Under the pieces are notes generated by a model. It was not told the origin of the DNA and did no database searches. It worked only from the letters and a program-made list of their open reading frames with translations. A DNA stretch of 64,000 nucleotides from Mesorhabditis belari (lineage: Eukaryota; Nematoda; Chromadorea; Rhabditida; Rhabditidae). The stretch spans positions 1,488,001 through 1,552,000 of the forward strand of contig CAUEEP010000925.1 in assembly GCA_958450365.1 (NCBI GenBank). Reading direction: 5' to 3'. The position numbers were made by a program, and so were the translations under genes. Of the stretch, positions 9,839 through 21,384 are shown piece by piece; the first letter of the stretch is position 1, and each line of letters starts with the position of its first letter.

Positions 9839-11802
9839 TTATGGATCGTTGAACTTGCTGCGAAGAACTGCTTTGAGGGCGGTGGCCAAATCACGAGACA
9901 TAGGCGTCAGCTCGGCTTCGGGGCGCGACAAAACCTGAAAAAATCAAAATATTATTTGAACTCGAAAGTATGGTTACAAATCGTATATGGTTAAAACCCA
10001 ACGACAAAACTTTTCATAATCTAAAATTATATTGAAAAATCGTACACATTTTCCCTCACCAAAAAGCTATCTCACCTGATCAACAACTTCGGCAATCCCC
10101 TCATCACGTCGTTGCGTTGGAGCTGCTACGAGAGGCGAGCCGTTGATCGAGAAGCCCAACTCGTTTCCTTCCAGTACTCGTCCTGGGACCACCCTGCTAA
10201 AAACAAAAGTTAAGTGGATAACTCATGTCACCCACTCTTTGGCCTTGATTCGTGAGGCGATAATCGTTGGAAGCTTTGGCACGACGATACGTTTATTACC
10301 CACTGGAGTCTCCACTATCAATTCGCGAACGTTACTAAACAACTTATGCATTGTTAAATATTTTAAAACGAGCTCACCGAGGTCGAACATTTTCCGAGCA
10401 ATCACTCTTGATACTTTGGAAGCTGCTTGCAGCTGTGCTCCTAAAAATGAAAAATCAGTATGCGTTAAATCAAAAACTAACGTCTGCAGAAGAGAATCGG
10501 TTGTCGTTGACATATCGGCTCGTGGAGGCTTTGGTGGCGGAAGGGAAGTCAATGATAGGATGGCCTTGTGAATGGATGGCCGGCGAATCTCGACGACATC
10601 TTCAATCATCTCGGTGTCCTCAATCGACAATGCTCCGAGTAGTGGCGAGCCTCGCTCTCGGTTGTCTTGACGCAGAACATTTTCTTGCGTTTGTGGCATC
10701 AATGGCTCGGGGACCCCTTTCACTTTATCGTTCTTCTTTGGCGACTCGAGCTCGGCGGCTTCTTGTTGATGTTCTTCTTGTTGATGTTCTTCATGTTCTT
10801 CATGTTCTTCATGTTCTTCATCCTCTTCTCCTTCTTGTAACTCTTCAGCTGGTGCCACTTCCACTTGAGCCGGCTCGAAATCGACGTCGTTTTGCTGTTC
10901 TTCGTACCCATCCTCATCATCTTGCTGCTCAGCCACTTGTTCTTCTTGTTGATCCCCGATCTGCGACACCGTCTCGTCCGACTGCACTTCAACACCCTTC
11001 TCTTCAGTCAGAAAATCGACGAGCGACATTTGGAGAAGTCCCTAAATGAGAAAAAAATTAAGTATGTCAACATTTTTATCTTTCAATGCTAAAGTTTACA
11101 ATCGATTTACAAAATTTGCCTAATGTTAGTTCTAATTTCTGTTTTGTTTAAAAAAACTAAACCACTTTCTTTCACATGAATGCTCTAAAATAAAGTTTAA
11201 CACTTTTCAAGGAAAAACACGAATTTTATTAATTCCCTTGTTTACACAACTTTAAAAATCTGTCTAACCTTTTTTAAATGTTTTGTCAGCTCGCAGTACA
11301 TGTCGAGAAGTGCCGGCTCGTCGTACATCACATATTTGTTCTCCGCACGATGATATTCCGTTGTCCGCGCAATGAATTCTGCATCTAAAAGACAAAGGGT
11401 TAAAAGTTTAAGGTAACAAGTCCATATCATCAATTTTTACGTATAAGCGTAAGAACTTTACACAAAATTATCGTTTTTAGCCAATCATTGCCCAGAGGAG
11501 GGTTTCTTATAAGGGTTATTTTCCCAAATTACAATGAACTTCTTTAAATAACGATTTATAAACTTTTCCAATCAAAAGCAGCGCTTTTTCTTCGTAAACC
11601 AGGGTAAAGTTTAAAAAAGAAAGTTTTTCTTTAATGAAAAAGTGTAGCATCCTTACCCTTGATCGTTGGCCAACTTTAAAAATCTTAAACCAACAAACGA
11701 ACTTTGTTCTTTCGCTCGTTTGCTGAACGTCTCCAGCATTTTCTTCTCTTCTTTCATCATCTCGTGCGCCTTCTGTCCGACCATTCGTCGTGTTCGCATC
11801 AT
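9839..11802 (-). CDS. Borealin-like protein (chromosomal passenger complex), apparent frameshift
   Basis: Exons on the minus strand: 11802-~11657 (ATG ATG just after TTTTCAGGC), ~11433-11262, 11041 down to ~10240 with two probable 41-43 nt introns, 10197-10076, and 9934-9839 (TAA). The N-terminus is basic and helical (MMRTRRMVGQKAHEMMKEE). A helical segment ends LLQMSLVDFL, then comes a long Glu/Gln-rich acidic linker, then GNKRIVVPKLP, then GNELGFSING plus SPLVAAP, and a C-terminal helix (SRDLATALKAVL). This order (helical N-terminus, acidic linker, VTPK-like and NGSPL-like motifs, C-terminal helix) resembles borealin, the chromosomal passenger subunit that acts with survivin and INCENP at centromeres. 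That is recognition from memory, not a search. An extra G at about 10139-10141 separates the GFSING and SPLVAAP frames. The exon 1-exon 2 phase is also unresolved. Confidence 0.55.
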
Positions 11803-12195
11803 GCCTGAAAATAGAAAGATTTTAGTGGAAAAAGCTAACCGAAGCAAAAATAATGGTTTAAAGCTATTATCGTTCGTTTCGATATTGAAAGCTATTTCGA
11901 AAATTGAAAGATTAATTCGATCAAAGCGAACATAAAAAAAGCATTCACAAACATCACTTACTCTACTGACACAATATTTTTGTCAATACCAATCTCAACG
12001 TAAACATAAAAGTATTTTTCGAAATCTCGAATCCTCTCAAAATTAATTGACCACTTTTGCAAAATTTTTTATTTGGACTAAATAGGTAAGTGCAGTCATA
12101 ACAGTAATACTGTAACGGTAATAAAAACAAAGTGAATACTGAATACAAAGTGAATATTAGAGAAAGTGCATGAACAAATAAGGTTAGATAAACTT

Positions 12196-13218
12196 TCAAT
12201 GAATCGATGAAACATATTTGCCGAAAAAAAATTTAGCGTTCACAGCATAAATACAGTCACGATTCTGGTCGATTTTAATCCAATAGCAATGAATTGGATT
12301 CTCAAGAGAATAATAAAACATAATCCTGTGTTTTCCCAGCGTTTCCATCATTGTATCCCTGATGAAAGTCTTGTTTCGTTCGTTGACATGACGAATTTTG
12401 GGCAAGTTCTTGATCCAATTGTTTATTTCAACTCTCTCCCGCCAATGGAAGAAACAAGAGGCCTCTTTATTTTCACCCGGAATTCCGGAATTCAGAATCA
12501 ACTCAATTGCCGATACGACATTTTCCGAAAAAATCTCAGTCACGAATAACTCGAGTTGAGTCTTCGAAAGTGCCGAATAAACTCTTGGATATAGATCAGT
12601 AACCGCTAATGAGATCGTTCTGCAATGTTGAAGCCTTCCACCGGTCAAAGATAACAAAAGCTCTTCTTCTACTTCGCCATTCCAAGGGTAAACCTTCAAA
12701 GATGCTCGATTGGTGACTTCAGCTTTTAAATTCTCCAAACAATCGCTGAAATTGTTTCCATCGTTGATCATCACATTCAATTCATCGACTTGTTTCAAAT
12801 TGGCGAAGATCTTCTTGAGTGCCAAAAGTTCTTTCTCATCAATGTCGTGATCTCCAACTTGGGAAATGTTCAAAACCGAACATCGTTCAACTTGTGCCAA
12901 GAGAAGAACATCCGAATCAAGATTGAAATACTGAGAAGTTGATTCAGGAAATTTCCTGATTTCAGTGATGTAGAAGCAGTCGTTGTTGTTGTTTTCGTTT
13001 TCTTCTTCATCATCATCCCAATATTCTCCTTGTTTGACGTCAATAGAATGGATTTGTTTTCCAAAAATCCGTGCTGGCTTCTGGAGAAGAATCCATCGAA
13101 ACCTTCTGTCAACTTTCATCAATTCGGGCACATCTTTTGGCTCCAATTCATCGATTACTTCCAAAACGAGATCGTAGCAGAGTCGATTCATCGGGAAACC
13201 ATTTTCGAAGTTCGGCAT
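12196..13218 (-). CDS. F-box-like protein, subfamily 1, intact copy (340 aa)
   Basis: Single-exon gene. The ATG at 13218 follows a TTTCAG acceptor by five bases. It shares with the 3.5 kb copy the F-box-like segment (LCYDLVLEVIDELEP, ELMKVDRRFR), the ~290-residue variable region and the ending FFGKYVSSIH. It has an extra acidic/Asn-rich insert (DDDEEENENNNND) around residue 80, seen in longer, frameshifted form in the 19.6 kb copy. No internal stop. A poly(A) signal lies in the 3' region near 12070, and the borealin-like gene starts 393 bp downstream on the same strand with its own acceptor-like site, so the two may be transcribed together. A role as an SCF adaptor is inferred from the F-box-like motif. 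Confidence 0.8.
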   Translation of the reverse strand: MPNFENGFPMNRLCYDLVLEVIDELEPKDVPELMKVDRRFRWILLQKPARIFGKQIHSIDVKQGEYWDDDEEENENNNNDCFYITEIRKFPESTSQYFNLDSDVLLLAQVERCSVLNISQVGDHDIDEKELLALKKIFANLKQVDELNVMINDGNNFSDCLENLKAEVTNRASLKVYPWNGEVEEELLLSLTGGRLQHCRTISLAVTDLYPRVYSALSKTQLELFVTEIFSENVVSAIELILNSGIPGENKEASCFFHWRERVEINNWIKNLPKIRHVNERNKTFIRDTMMETLGKHRIMFYYSLENPIHCYWIKIDQNRDCIYAVNAKFFFGKYVSSIH

Positions 13219-13239
13219 GGAAACTGAAAGAAAAGAAAT

Positions 13240-13490
13240 AAATCAATTATGTTGGTGAAACACCAAAAGAAGCTAATATGCTGAATAGATTGTTGACTAT
13301 TTTAGCAAGTTGTATTAGCATGAAACTCGAAACATGTTGTAAATGCTGTATAACCATATTTGATTATCCTAGAATAGGTCGATAAAAGGTATCAATACAA
13401 CCAATCAAAACCTTAGATCCAACTAAGCGAGGATAAAAGTCGCCCCTCCCAACCACCAAAGTACCCTTCTTTTTGTTGTTAAAGAGGTTA
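13240..13490 (-). promoter_or_regulatory. Conserved upstream block of F-box-like genes
   Basis: About 250 bp upstream of the 12.2-13.2 kb gene containing 'ggtatcaatacaaccaatcaaaacctta' and 'taagcgaggataaaagt'. Close copies occupy the equivalent upstream position of the genes at 19.6 kb (about 19310-19560) and 39.9-40.9 kb (about 40880-41130), each in gene orientation. A diverged copy lies in intron 1 of RNFT copy B (about 47270-47700). Conservation of spacing to the ATG suggests promoter content, but it could simply have been duplicated with the gene. Confidence 0.5.
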
Positions 13491-13882
13491 AATAGAACAA
13501 ATGACAGACCAAAAATTTTGGCGAATTCTTTCTTTGCCTCTTTTCTCTCTTTGCCGCCGTTACGGTAGCCATTTGGCGGATTCTATTTCGTGCTGATTTT
13601 GGAGTATAAAGCGAAACGTTTTTGAAAAAAATTGTTCAAAGTGCTAAAGAATTTTTCTTGAAAACAGCTCAATTTTTAAACTTTTTCTAGAAATTTAAGC
13701 TTTCTAGGCAAAGTTTCTGCTTTTTATGCTAAAAAGCAGAAAATTTCGTTAGAAACTAAGCGAATTCATGCCGTTATAGAGCTTTTCTGACCGTTTACCA
13801 CTTATTTTACAAGTTTTCTCGTTTCTGTCTCATATTTGATTGCTATTTTTGCACGACTAGCTAATTTTCTTGATTTTAGACG

Positions 13883-16800
13883 ATGTCCGGCGGATCGAGT
13901 GAAGAAAGAAGAACGATTTTCCCCATTCCGACTCGTCCCTCATCACTTCCATAAACGTCGTTTGAACCGAATCTTTTGAGACAGGTAGATAGATTTGAGA
14001 GATTTAAAGGGAAAACAAGATGATCATGTAAAAGAAATGATGTAAAAGCTAGAACTTCTAGCTAACCAAATAACATAGGTTGTAAGAGTTGTCGTGTGCT
14101 TTGACTGTCTGTTAAATTTCAGATTAAACGTACTTTAGTAATATAATGTTTGAACTCGAAGGATTTTATTTCTTTAAATGTTCTTTAACCGAATGTTTGC
14201 TAACTGAACAAGTGTATTTAGAACAAACAGGAAAATTGATAGGCAGGATCGGCGAAAAAATGACGCATATTAGTGAATCGCAAAATGAGCCCCTCCCTTG
14301 TGATTCCCAACCCCTTGCATCATAACAAACACTGATAACGGGGCGTTTACGCAAGGAAAACGCGCTCTTTCGCTCATTTATTAAGATTTTGTGTAAAATT
14401 TAACAATTTCTCTTTAAATTTGTATTATTGTTTATATATTGTTTTAGTTCTCGGAAGCGTTTCGGAGTGTTTCGGTCGAATCGCCGCTCATCGGCGCACC
14501 GGCAATCATGCAAAGAAGGGTAAATTTTAGCAATTTTGGCAAATTTTGTCGGAAATTGCTGCTTTTCAATAGTTTTTCCCGCAGAATTTTGTGCAATCGG
14601 CTGAGATTTTGAATTAAAAAATGATAAAATCAACTTGATTTGCTTTGAAAAGTTTAGTTTAGCTTAGCTTAGCTTAGCTTCATCCTTAAATTGTGTTAAC
14701 CGGCTGAAAATTTTTAATGAAAGTTTTTAAGAGCTGTAAAATATAAGCTATAAATGATAAATTTTTCTAGATGGGCTTTAAAAGTCCGCGCGTTTCCTTA
14801 ATTCACACCGGATTTCGAATAATTGTTTTCCTTTTCCAGGCGCCAACGAACTTTACGGTGATCAATATGGAAGAAATGTATGCAAACAATGAAGCGACAG
14901 TTCTAAGTTGTAAGCCTTTCGTTTTACATAACAATGTTATAGGTTTTTTATACAAAAGCTTTGAATCAAAAACGAGTTTAACAAATAGTTGCTTAGCAGA
15001 ATCACAGCACAATTCATTATTCTTCTTCAAGAGGTTAGTTAGATAACATTATTAGTGAATTTAACAAACTACTATAAATGTGCTTTAGTGACGACACCGA
15101 TGCAAACGGAGAACGAAGAATCGAGCGGGGTGCAACCAACGATCGTCACGGAAGATACGAATGGGAACCAGGATACGTCACAGGATACAGTCGATGAAGT
15201 ATGTTTAAGAGAAGTTTAAGGACATTTAGAAAAGCCTAACCTTGATGCATGGATTTGACTATACGCTAATGATTCTAACGAGAGGATTTGACGTATTTAA
15301 GAACAGTCTGTCAGTCCTTGAAATAAAGACATTGGTCCTTTGAAAACAAGAGCCAAAGATGCGTAAAAAAATAACAAAGCTAACAAATCATTATATTATC
15401 ATTTTCAGGATGTTCAAAATTTGCGCACGCAATACGCCAGATTGAGGGATCACTTTCAAAACAATCGAGAGGCACAATCGGTAACTTTTGGCTGTTTTAC
15501 GAAAAACGCGATGAACTTTTAGGCTTTGAAGATATCGTTGTCGTTTCTGCCGTTTTTCCTCATCTTCCTCATCAAAATGGTCTACGAGAATTTTTACACG
15601 ATAATTTATTTACTATTTGGGTGAGTTTTAATGATTCTGATACAAAGTATAGATTTATTACAAGGAAATTATGTTTTAACTAAATCAAAGATTCATCTGA
15701 TATTTATTCTAATAGAAGCAATAACTATGGATATTCAGCTTAGTAGACCGAATACTTTTAGTTTTGAGCCTTTAAGGGTATATAAAGCTAAAGAGGCATT
15801 TCCTGGAGAAAAATAGCATTCTTTATCATTTGTTTTGCGTAAGCAGCGGCAATTTTGATAAATTTTTCTTGCAATTAGGTAAGCAGCCTATTTGGATCGA
15901 ATTTATAACTTAGACTAGGTATTTAAATTCCGTCGAGCGTTGATGATTTATGTCATAAAATTCTCATAACTTTAAACATTTTGACGTTTTATATTTTAGT
16001 ATCCAATCCTTTAGCAAAGGATCTTTCTTGCTTCGTTCTTTCTTAGATTTATTATTATCATTATTGCTTAATCTATAGCTTTTCTTGCATTGACTATAAT
16101 AGTGAAATCTCGATTGAAGTCGGCGAATCTAACGGTAATGAAATCGAGAATAAGGCTTTTTTGACAATTGAATTGTTTTTAATTGGTTGTTACCTAAAGG
16201 TTTTCTTTCCACGAACTACTTCATCAATTTTTTTTAGTCATTGAAAAATAGAAGCGCAGCCTTAAAATCTATTTTATGGAATGATTAAAAAAAGAAGCGC
16301 ATGCGCTTCTTATTAGAATAAAGACCGTATACTGAAATTTTTGGTTCTAAAACAAAATTCTTAAACGTTTTTAACTTTAGAATGACTTTCTACATCGATT
16401 TGGATCAACTTCTACAAGCAGTTCTCTCAAAGACGAACACGCGAGTAGCTTTTTTCTTCTTCGCTTTGTACACGTACCACATCCCACCGCTCATTGACGA
16501 TTCTGATTTCGGGGCTATCTTAAGTGAGTTATCTAAAAACAAACAAACACGAACAAACTAATAACTAATTTTAGACTGTGTAACGTTTCAAGTGCACAAA
16601 CTGGCATATACGGGTGTCGAACGCACGCTTACGCTCATCATTCTCACCGATATCTTCTGCAAAACGATTGTGGTTGGGTTTAAAGGAGTGGTAAGTTTTT
16701 GAAATCCTTCCATTGCAAGAACCAGTCAGCTATAAACGTTTGGCCTACATTTAATAACGCGTAAAGATAAATCAGATTTTTCGAAATTATTAATTAGTTA

Positions 16801-17540
16801 TATTTAGTTGGCGTTAATTCCGGAGACGTGGGTTGGACTGAAGAGGAAACGACGCTTTTTCCAATCGACCGAGTACTCTTCACAACTACACCGAGCCATT
16901 TTGCCGACCTCGAGGTAAATATTTGACGAAATTTTAATCTTCAAATAATAATGAATCATTTAGATGGTCGATCTACTTTATTGGTCCAGCGGGTTATGCG
17001 GGAATGCACTACTTGGACCTCTTCTTGCTCATTTGTTATTGGATAGCTAAGGTGATTTTTAAGCCAATCATCTTACTGTCTCGTGTTTAGATTCGGGAAA
17101 TCAGGAGCTATGTGCCCGACTGGTACACATCGGTGAAGACGGTGATGAGGAATTCGATGTACGGAGTGAAGCCAAGCCAAGAAGAGATCCGCGCCGTCGA
17201 GTCACAATGCTCAATATGTTACTCGGATTTGAAGACACCATTGAAAGTAGGTTTTAGCTGTTTTTAAATATAAAACCATAGTTTTTATAGTATCACAAAA
17301 TTTTTCAGAACTCATTTTTACATTTTTTGAGCTAAACCATAAGCTGGGTTGATAGAAAATAGTGCATGAAATGAATCAAATTTCCTCTTTTAGTTAGTAT
17401 GTGCCCACATCTTCTGCGAGGAATGCGTCGATACATGGCTAGAAGAGAAGCATACTTGCCCCCTATGTCGCGCCACAATCGACAAAGAGGACAAATCATG
17501 GAAATCGGGAGCCACGAGTAAATTCGTTCGAATCTATTAA
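13883..17540 (+). CDS. RNFT1/2-like RING-finger membrane protein, copy A (stop in exon 1)
   Basis: Exons: 13883-13984, 14840-14909, 15089-15198, 15409-15480, 15523-15620, 16381-16523, 16575-16690, 16808-16914, 16964-17051, 17091-17246, 17394-17540. All splice phases agree. The product has several hydrophobic segments (SFLPFFLIFLIKMV, LTLIILTDIF, LFLLICYWIAK) and a C-terminal RING finger (CSICYSDLK, then CAHIFCEECVDTWL, then CPLC), ending TSKFVRIY. This order matches the RNFT1/RNFT2 family of ER-membrane E3 ubiquitin ligases. In exon 1, codon 24 is TAA (13952-13954) where copy B has TCA. Translation could restart at an ATG in exon 2 (MEEMYANN, 14868), losing about 40 N-terminal residues but keeping membrane and RING parts. 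The membrane segment in exon 6 is less hydrophobic than in copy B (PPLIDDSDF versus LLLIHYPDS). Confidence 0.8.
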
Positions 17541-18390
17541 AGATGTTTGCTGTTTCATTTTTGTTAGGGTATACTCATTCTAGTTTGAGATTTCATCGTT
17601 ACAATTTATTGGAGTTAACACAATTTCTCGAAATCTCTTTTTCTAATTGAATTTTGATGGCGTTTCTGATATGATATGGGTGTAAATTTCGTACAGCGAT
17701 TAAAATTCCTTTTTAAAAGCTCTGATTTGATCGTTTCTCTTATTCGTTTCCCCGTTTTTCCACAAATGTGTGTGATTTTCCGTCAATCGTGTAACAAAGT
17801 TAAGATCGTTTTTTCTTTTTTAAAGTGTTTACTAGGTATTTTATTCGTATGTTTGTGTTAATTTATTTCTAGTTCCTTGCCTTATATTTTTTCTATGCCG
17901 TTTAGTTTTTGAAGCTAGGAAAATAAAGGTTTACACTTTAGCACAAAACATTTTTCTTAAATGGCGTCATTGACGATTTGAAACCAATACATGACAAGGA
18001 AACGCCTGAAAAGGGAGACTTGATGCATTTTGTGGGTTTTGCTGTAACGAGTGCTTTTTTTTGTTGATACTCGAAAGTTTTGTGAGTATGAAATTATGTT
18101 TGAGAAACTTGTATGTGAAACGCCGCAAGTTAAAATTTAAGTGGAGAAGTAAACATTATTTAAGTATTTTGACATGTGAACAAGTGTTTTTTCGTTGTGT
18201 TTTTTGAAATTTAGCAGTCTTGAAATATAACTCACAAGCTGATTAATGTATTTAGATAAAGTTTACCTAATTTTATCATAGAACGACTGTGTTTTGATGC
18301 AAGAAGAACTTTGATTAAGACTTTGCGCTGAATTTTGGCTCCTTTTAAAATCGTTTTCATCTTCACTCATTGAATAGTTGTTGATTTTCA
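17541..18390. other. Intergenic sequence of inverted-duplication arm A
   Basis: It holds the RNFT A 3' region with a probable AATAAA near 17923. It matches the reverse complement of about 42300-43100, so it belongs to the duplicated arm. No gene is seen. Confidence 0.5.
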
Positions 18391-18408
18391 GGTGCAAGAA
18401 GCGCCAAT

Positions 18409-19195
18409 GCCATTCAAAATGAGGAAGTTGAAGACGTTTCTAATGGAGAAACTTTGCTACGATCTGAAGCTGGAAGTTATCGAGCAGTTGGATCCGATCT
18501 TTGCACAGAAAAGGTGGTTTTCCCGGAGAGCATTCGAACGGTTTTCGAGCTGACGTTGAACTTTAAATATCATCATTTCCCGGACTTTGAAGTGCAAGCA
18601 CTAAAGCGCTCGCGAGCATCAAAGAAGTAAATGGAATTCGTCTATTTCTCGAACACTGTCAAGGCTTTGAGGAAATTGTTTCGAATTTTAATCCAAAATA
18701 CCTGGATAAATACCTAGCGTTTATATGAGAAATTTTCAATGTCTGGAGCCGAAATGATCTTCATTGAAGTCGATTACAATTACGACCAGATGCCTTTTGA
18801 TGAGTTGGTTCATTTGGGTGTCACTAAAGGAATTCTGAGCAAAAGCCCTGATGTTTTCTTCATGTTTCAGGCCAAAAATCTCACTTCGACATGGACAATT
18901 TCACCAGTATTTCACGGAACAAGGTATGGTGCAAATCAGTCGCGAGGAAAAGGCGAAAGTTTGGAGAAACGCGAATGAAATGTTGAAGAAATATTATTTG
19001 ACTAGAAGGCAATCGATTCGAAAACGAATGACTTTCAAGCAGCAAATCGACGAGGAACGGGAGTGTTTCTATGTGTTCGATTCGGCAAATAAATACCTTT
19101 TTGCAATGAACCGACTCATTGATGCACATTTTGATACATTTGTTAATCTTGTTATTTGCCAACTAATAAATTGTTCTTGGTTTCTTTTGAAATGA
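18409..19195 (+). pseudogene. F-box-like gene, subfamily 2, broken copy (arm A)
   Basis: Acceptor TTTTCAG at about 18391, then MPFKMRKLKTFLMEKLCYDL and KLEVIEQLDP, an F-box-like start. Directly after LDP a deletion of about 120 bp relative to the copy at 42.25 kb joins downstream sequence (FAQKRWFSRR). Several frame changes and stops follow. Recognisable pieces are SGAEMIFIEVDYNYDQM (18739 frame) and the C-terminal RMTFKQQIDEERECFYV (18851 frame, ending at 19195). It is clearly the inverted partner of 41235-42254. Confidence 0.75.
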
Positions 19196-19566
19196 TTTGC
19201 GATTTGTAAAGACTTTGCCATACCTCGGAAAATTCTTGTGTGTTTAAAGTCAGTGTTTTATTTGCGAAGAACATGTGCAACTAGATTATGGTATCAGACG
19301 ACAAAAAGGAGGGTACTTTGGTGGTTGGGAGGGGCCATTTTTATCCTCGCTTAGTTGGACCTAAGGTTTTGATTGGTTGTATTGATACCATTTATCGACC
19401 CATTCTAGGATAATCAAATATGGTTATACAGCATTTATAACATGTTTGGTGTTTCATGCTAATACAACTTGCTAAAATGGTCAACAATCTATTAAGCATA
19501 TTAACACCAATCTTCTTTTTGTCTTTCACCAACATAATTGATTTAATTTTTTTTCTTTCAGGTAGA

Positions 19567-20614
19567 ATGGCGAACTTCGCAAATTTCCCGATGAATCGAC
19601 TCTGCTACGATCTCGTTTTGGAAGTAATCGATGAATTGGACCCAAAAGTTGTGCCCGAATTGATGAAAGTTGACAGAAGATTTCGATGGATTCTTCTCCA
19701 GAAGCCAGCACGGAATTTTGGAAAACAAGTCCATTCTATTCACGTCAAGCAAAGAGAATATTGGATGACGGTGAAGGATGACGGTGAAGGATGACGATGA
19801 AGAAGAAAGCGAAAACGAAAACGAAAACACCGACTACTTCTACATCGCTGAAATCACGAAATTTCCTGGATCATATTTTCGTTATTTCAATCTCGATTCG
19901 GATGTTCTTCTCTTGGCACAACTTGAACGATGTTCATTTTTGAACATTTTAGTTGGAGATCGCGACATTGATAAGAAGGAACTTTCGGCACTCAAGAAGA
20001 TCTTCGCCAATTTGAAACAAGTCGACGAGTTGAAGATCTATGGGGACAATTTCAGCGATTGTTTGGTGAATTTTAAAGCTGAAGTCACCGATCGAGCATC
20101 ATTGAAGGTTTACCGTAGGAACGACGGAGTAGACCAAGAGCTTTTGTTGTCTTTGATCGGTGGAAGGCTTCAACATTGCAGAACGATCTCACTAGCTGTT
20201 ACTGATCTATATCCAACAGTTCATTCGGCACTTTCGAAGACTCAACTCGAGTTATTCGTGGCTGAGATTTTTCCGCAAAATATCGTATCGTCAATTGAGT
20301 TGATTCTAAATTCCGGAATTCCGAGTGAAAATAAAGAAGCCGCTTGTTTCTTGCATTGGGTGGTGATTCGCCCAATACAATTTGAAATAAACAATTGGAT
20401 CAAGAACTTACCCAAAATTCGTGATGTCAACGAACGAAACAAGACTTTCATCAGGGATACAATGATGGAAACGCTGAGAAAACACAGGATGTTATTCTTT
20501 ATTCTCTTGATAATCCAATTCATTGTTATTGGAAAAGAATCGACGAGAATCGTGACTGTATTTATGCTGTGAACGATGAATTTTTTTTCGCCAAATATGT
20601 TTCATCGATTCAAT
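19567..20614 (+). pseudogene. F-box-like gene, subfamily 1, frameshifted copy (arm A)
   Basis: The start MANFANFPMNRLCYDL follows a TTTCAG acceptor and is identical in style to the intact partner at 39.9-40.9 kb. At about 19766-19795 a 13-base unit (GGATGACGGTGAA) is tandemly repeated, shifting the frame. The body continues in the frame from 19778 (acidic run, then CSFLNILVGDRDID to RKHRMLFFI). A second small indel near 20490 shifts it again, leaving the normal end (HCYWKRIDENRDCIYA to AKYVSSIQ, stop about 20614) out of frame. Either a pseudogene or two consensus errors. The 13-base expansion is more likely real. Confidence 0.75.
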
Positions 20615-20699
20615 GAAAGTTTATCTAACCTTATTTGTTCATGCAATTTCTCTAATATTGCACTTTGCATTCAGTATTCACTTTGTCTTTTTATTACCA

Positions 20700-21384
20700 T
20701 TACAGTATTACTCTTATGACAGTGCTTACCTATTTAGCCCAAATAAAAAATTTTTTTTCACGATTTCTTCAAAAGCACTTTTTCTGGGATATAGTGCCTT
20801 CCCTCCCCAACTAAGCTAGTAACAGCAAGTCTACTTTATAGACTTTCTCGCTTTTTTTTTCTTTAATTAAGCTATTCAGTTAATGAAATTTTGGAAGGAA
20901 ATTGCTTGTTTTGTTTTTTTTTTGTTATTGCTTTTTCCATTGAGAAAAAAATATTTAGAGAATTTTTAAATTAAACATTCAACTTGGATATGTATCGACT
21001 TTTCTTTTCTATATTTGGAGAAGAAATCACAAATTAGAGATCACACAAAGGAGGGGAAAAGGATAGACTGGAATCGTGGAATATCGCAGAATTAGAGAAC
21101 GTTTTCTAAATGGCACATATTTTTGAAACTACCGTAATCAAATCAAAATGATCTGGGGCGCTTCGATGCACTCCAGATCCCCATAAAAAGCATTCAAAAT
21201 TCGAGAAAAGTTGACAAAACTGGGGAAATCGTTGGGGCTAGCAAAAATTGTTGAGTCATAAGACTGAATCAATGAAAATTAGCGGTTTTAGGTTTTATTA
21301 CGGTAGTTTTAGTTATAAGTGCTATTTAGAAAACGCAAGAACACAAAAAAATGATTTTGAGTTTAGAAAATGTCTAGAAAAAGT
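20700..21384. other. Intergenic sequence, right of arm A
   Basis: Homology to the other arm ends near 20750. The remainder is AT-rich sequence between the F-box-like pseudogene and the nuclear receptor stop codon. No gene seen. Confidence 0.4.

Noticed and set aside
10351..11049. Plus-strand 232-codon frame
   Set aside because: Antisense shadow of the acidic borealin-like exon.
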